Origin: Betaproteobacteria bacterium
GTDB taxonomy: Bacteria > Pseudomonadota > Gammaproteobacteria > Burkholderiales > Usitatibacteraceae
NCBI GenBank assembly: GCA_025362705.1
Contig: JANYFH010000040.1
Location: 1 to 23,751 of the forward strand
DNA length: 23,751 nt
Reading direction: 5' to 3'
Shown: positions 23,221 through 23,751 of the stretch, one piece after another
How the letters are laid out: each line of letters opens with the position of its first letter
How positions within the stretch are numbered: the stretch's first letter is position 1
Made by a program: the position numbers and the translations under genes
The notes under the pieces: model-generated
Told to the model about the DNA's origin: nothing
Databases searched by the model: none
What the model saw: the letters and a program-made list of their open reading frames with translations, nothing else

Positions 23221-23288
23221 AATTATTGAGAATGGCATCGACTTTGATGCTGTAAAGTTGAAGCAACAGTATCCACCGATTATCCAAC

Positions 23289-23751
23289 ATGAAATCACTA
23301 GGCAAGAAACCAAACGGCGCACGGCTCGAACGAATCAAGGCGTCACCGCTTTGGGCGGGCGAACGGTTCCGCAATGCGCATCCGATCATCGCGGGTTTGC
23401 GCGATCCCAACGTGTCGATGCCATCTATCACCGATTTTCTCTGCGGTGGCGAGCGCCGTGTGCCGCGCGGACCGCTGCCCTCATTTAATCCGCTCGATGC
23501 CTGGACGAAGAAACCCAAGAGCGGGCTGCGCGCCACCTGGCTCGGCCATTCCACCGTGCTGATCGAGATCGATGGATATCGCGTGCTCACCGATCCGGTC
23601 TGGGGGCTGCGTGCGTCACCTTCGCGGCTCGCTGGGCCGAAGCGATTCCAGCCGGTGCCTGTGAGTCTTGCCGCGATGCCGCCGATTGATCTCGTCGTCA
23701 TTTCGCACGATCACTACGACCACCTTGATTACCCGACTATCCTTGCGCTCG
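23289..23751 (+). CDS. MBL-fold metallo-hydrolase, NAPE-PLD/UlaG-like (partial, 5' part)
   Basis: The first 154 codons are present and the frame runs past the window end. The N-terminal part includes W-L-G-H-S-T-V-L-I-E-I-D-G and L-T-D-P-V-W-G-x-R-A-S-P, both typical of the NAPE-PLD-type branch. The metal-binding motif is S-H-D-H-Y-D-H-L-D (H-x-H-x-D-H). Such proteins bind two zinc ions and cut phosphodiester or related bonds. The substrate is unknown. The ATG 23289 has only a weak ribosome-binding site. Confidence 0.88.
   Translation, partial: MKSLGKKPNGARLERIKASPLWAGERFRNAHPIIAGLRDPNVSMPSITDFLCGGERRVPRGPLPSFNPLDAWTKKPKSGLRATWLGHSTVLIEIDGYRVLTDPVWGLRASPSRLAGPKRFQPVPVSLAAMPPIDLVVISHDHYDHLDYPTILAL

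Noticed and set aside
1..23751. tRNA, rRNA or CRISPR genes
   Set aside because: No cloverleaf with a T-loop GTTCGAATC-like core, no rRNA-like block and no regularly spaced repeats were seen by eye. A covariance-model scan would be needed to exclude small RNAs.

Overview
The window is chromosomal DNA from a Gram-negative proteobacterium, most likely a betaproteobacterium (order Burkholderiales or a neighbour). The evidence is the gene content: HflX, a TonB/TolA-type envelope protein, a tripartite-type tctC-like neighbourhood is absent but an ABC_sub_bind lipoprotein is present, and there is a LysR/NmrA/pirin/DoxX cluster. Many secreted proteins have Sec signals, and intergenic palindromic repeats are common. 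No rRNA, tRNA or CRISPR array was seen. The species assignment is inference.

Layout. Bases 1-142 are the 3' end of an M20-type metallopeptidase. Then follow on the + strand a secreted CocE/NonD (S15-like) hydrolase and a PAT-like GNAT acetyltransferase (231-2698). From about 2.85 to 12.84 kb nearly everything is on the - strand. In order of transcription these are: an ABC_sub_bind lipoprotein, a long coiled-coil TonB/TolA-like protein, a secreted SMP-30-like beta-propeller, a secreted cupin with a TTG start, a secreted protein of unknown function, HflX, a family-5 solute-binding protein and a secreted alpha/beta hydrolase. Most of these are exported proteins, so the region looks like periplasmic scavenging and envelope functions. 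Both binding proteins lack their permease and ATPase genes here.

13.0-17.4 kb is an accessory-like stretch. It holds a ribbon-helix-helix/ParE-type toxin-antitoxin pair with a perfect 8-4-8 operator palindrome, an OafA-type acyltransferase and a solo HPr phosphocarrier. It also holds a remnant in which an Mrr-like restriction-endonuclease domain is fused in frame to the C-terminal third of an IS3-family transposase, and a SnoaL-like protein. Two related hairpin repeats in direct orientation lie on either side of the remnant.

17.4-21.9 kb is a compact redox or stress module. A LysR regulator is divergent from NmrA-type oxidoreductase - pirin - DoxX - DedA/rhodanese fusion, each with a good Shine-Dalgarno sequence. 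After it come a possible decayed small ORF, an OpgC-like membrane acyltransferase on the - strand, and the 5' part of a NAPE-PLD-like metallo-beta-lactamase-fold hydrolase that runs off the end.

The most unusual non-coding signal is a family of about 65-nt imperfect palindromes. It begins with AAACTC and, in three copies, extends to about 105 nt. It occurs in four intergenic gaps (2.70, 8.33, 13.01 and 17.15 kb). At least three other hairpin or repeat types occur between genes.
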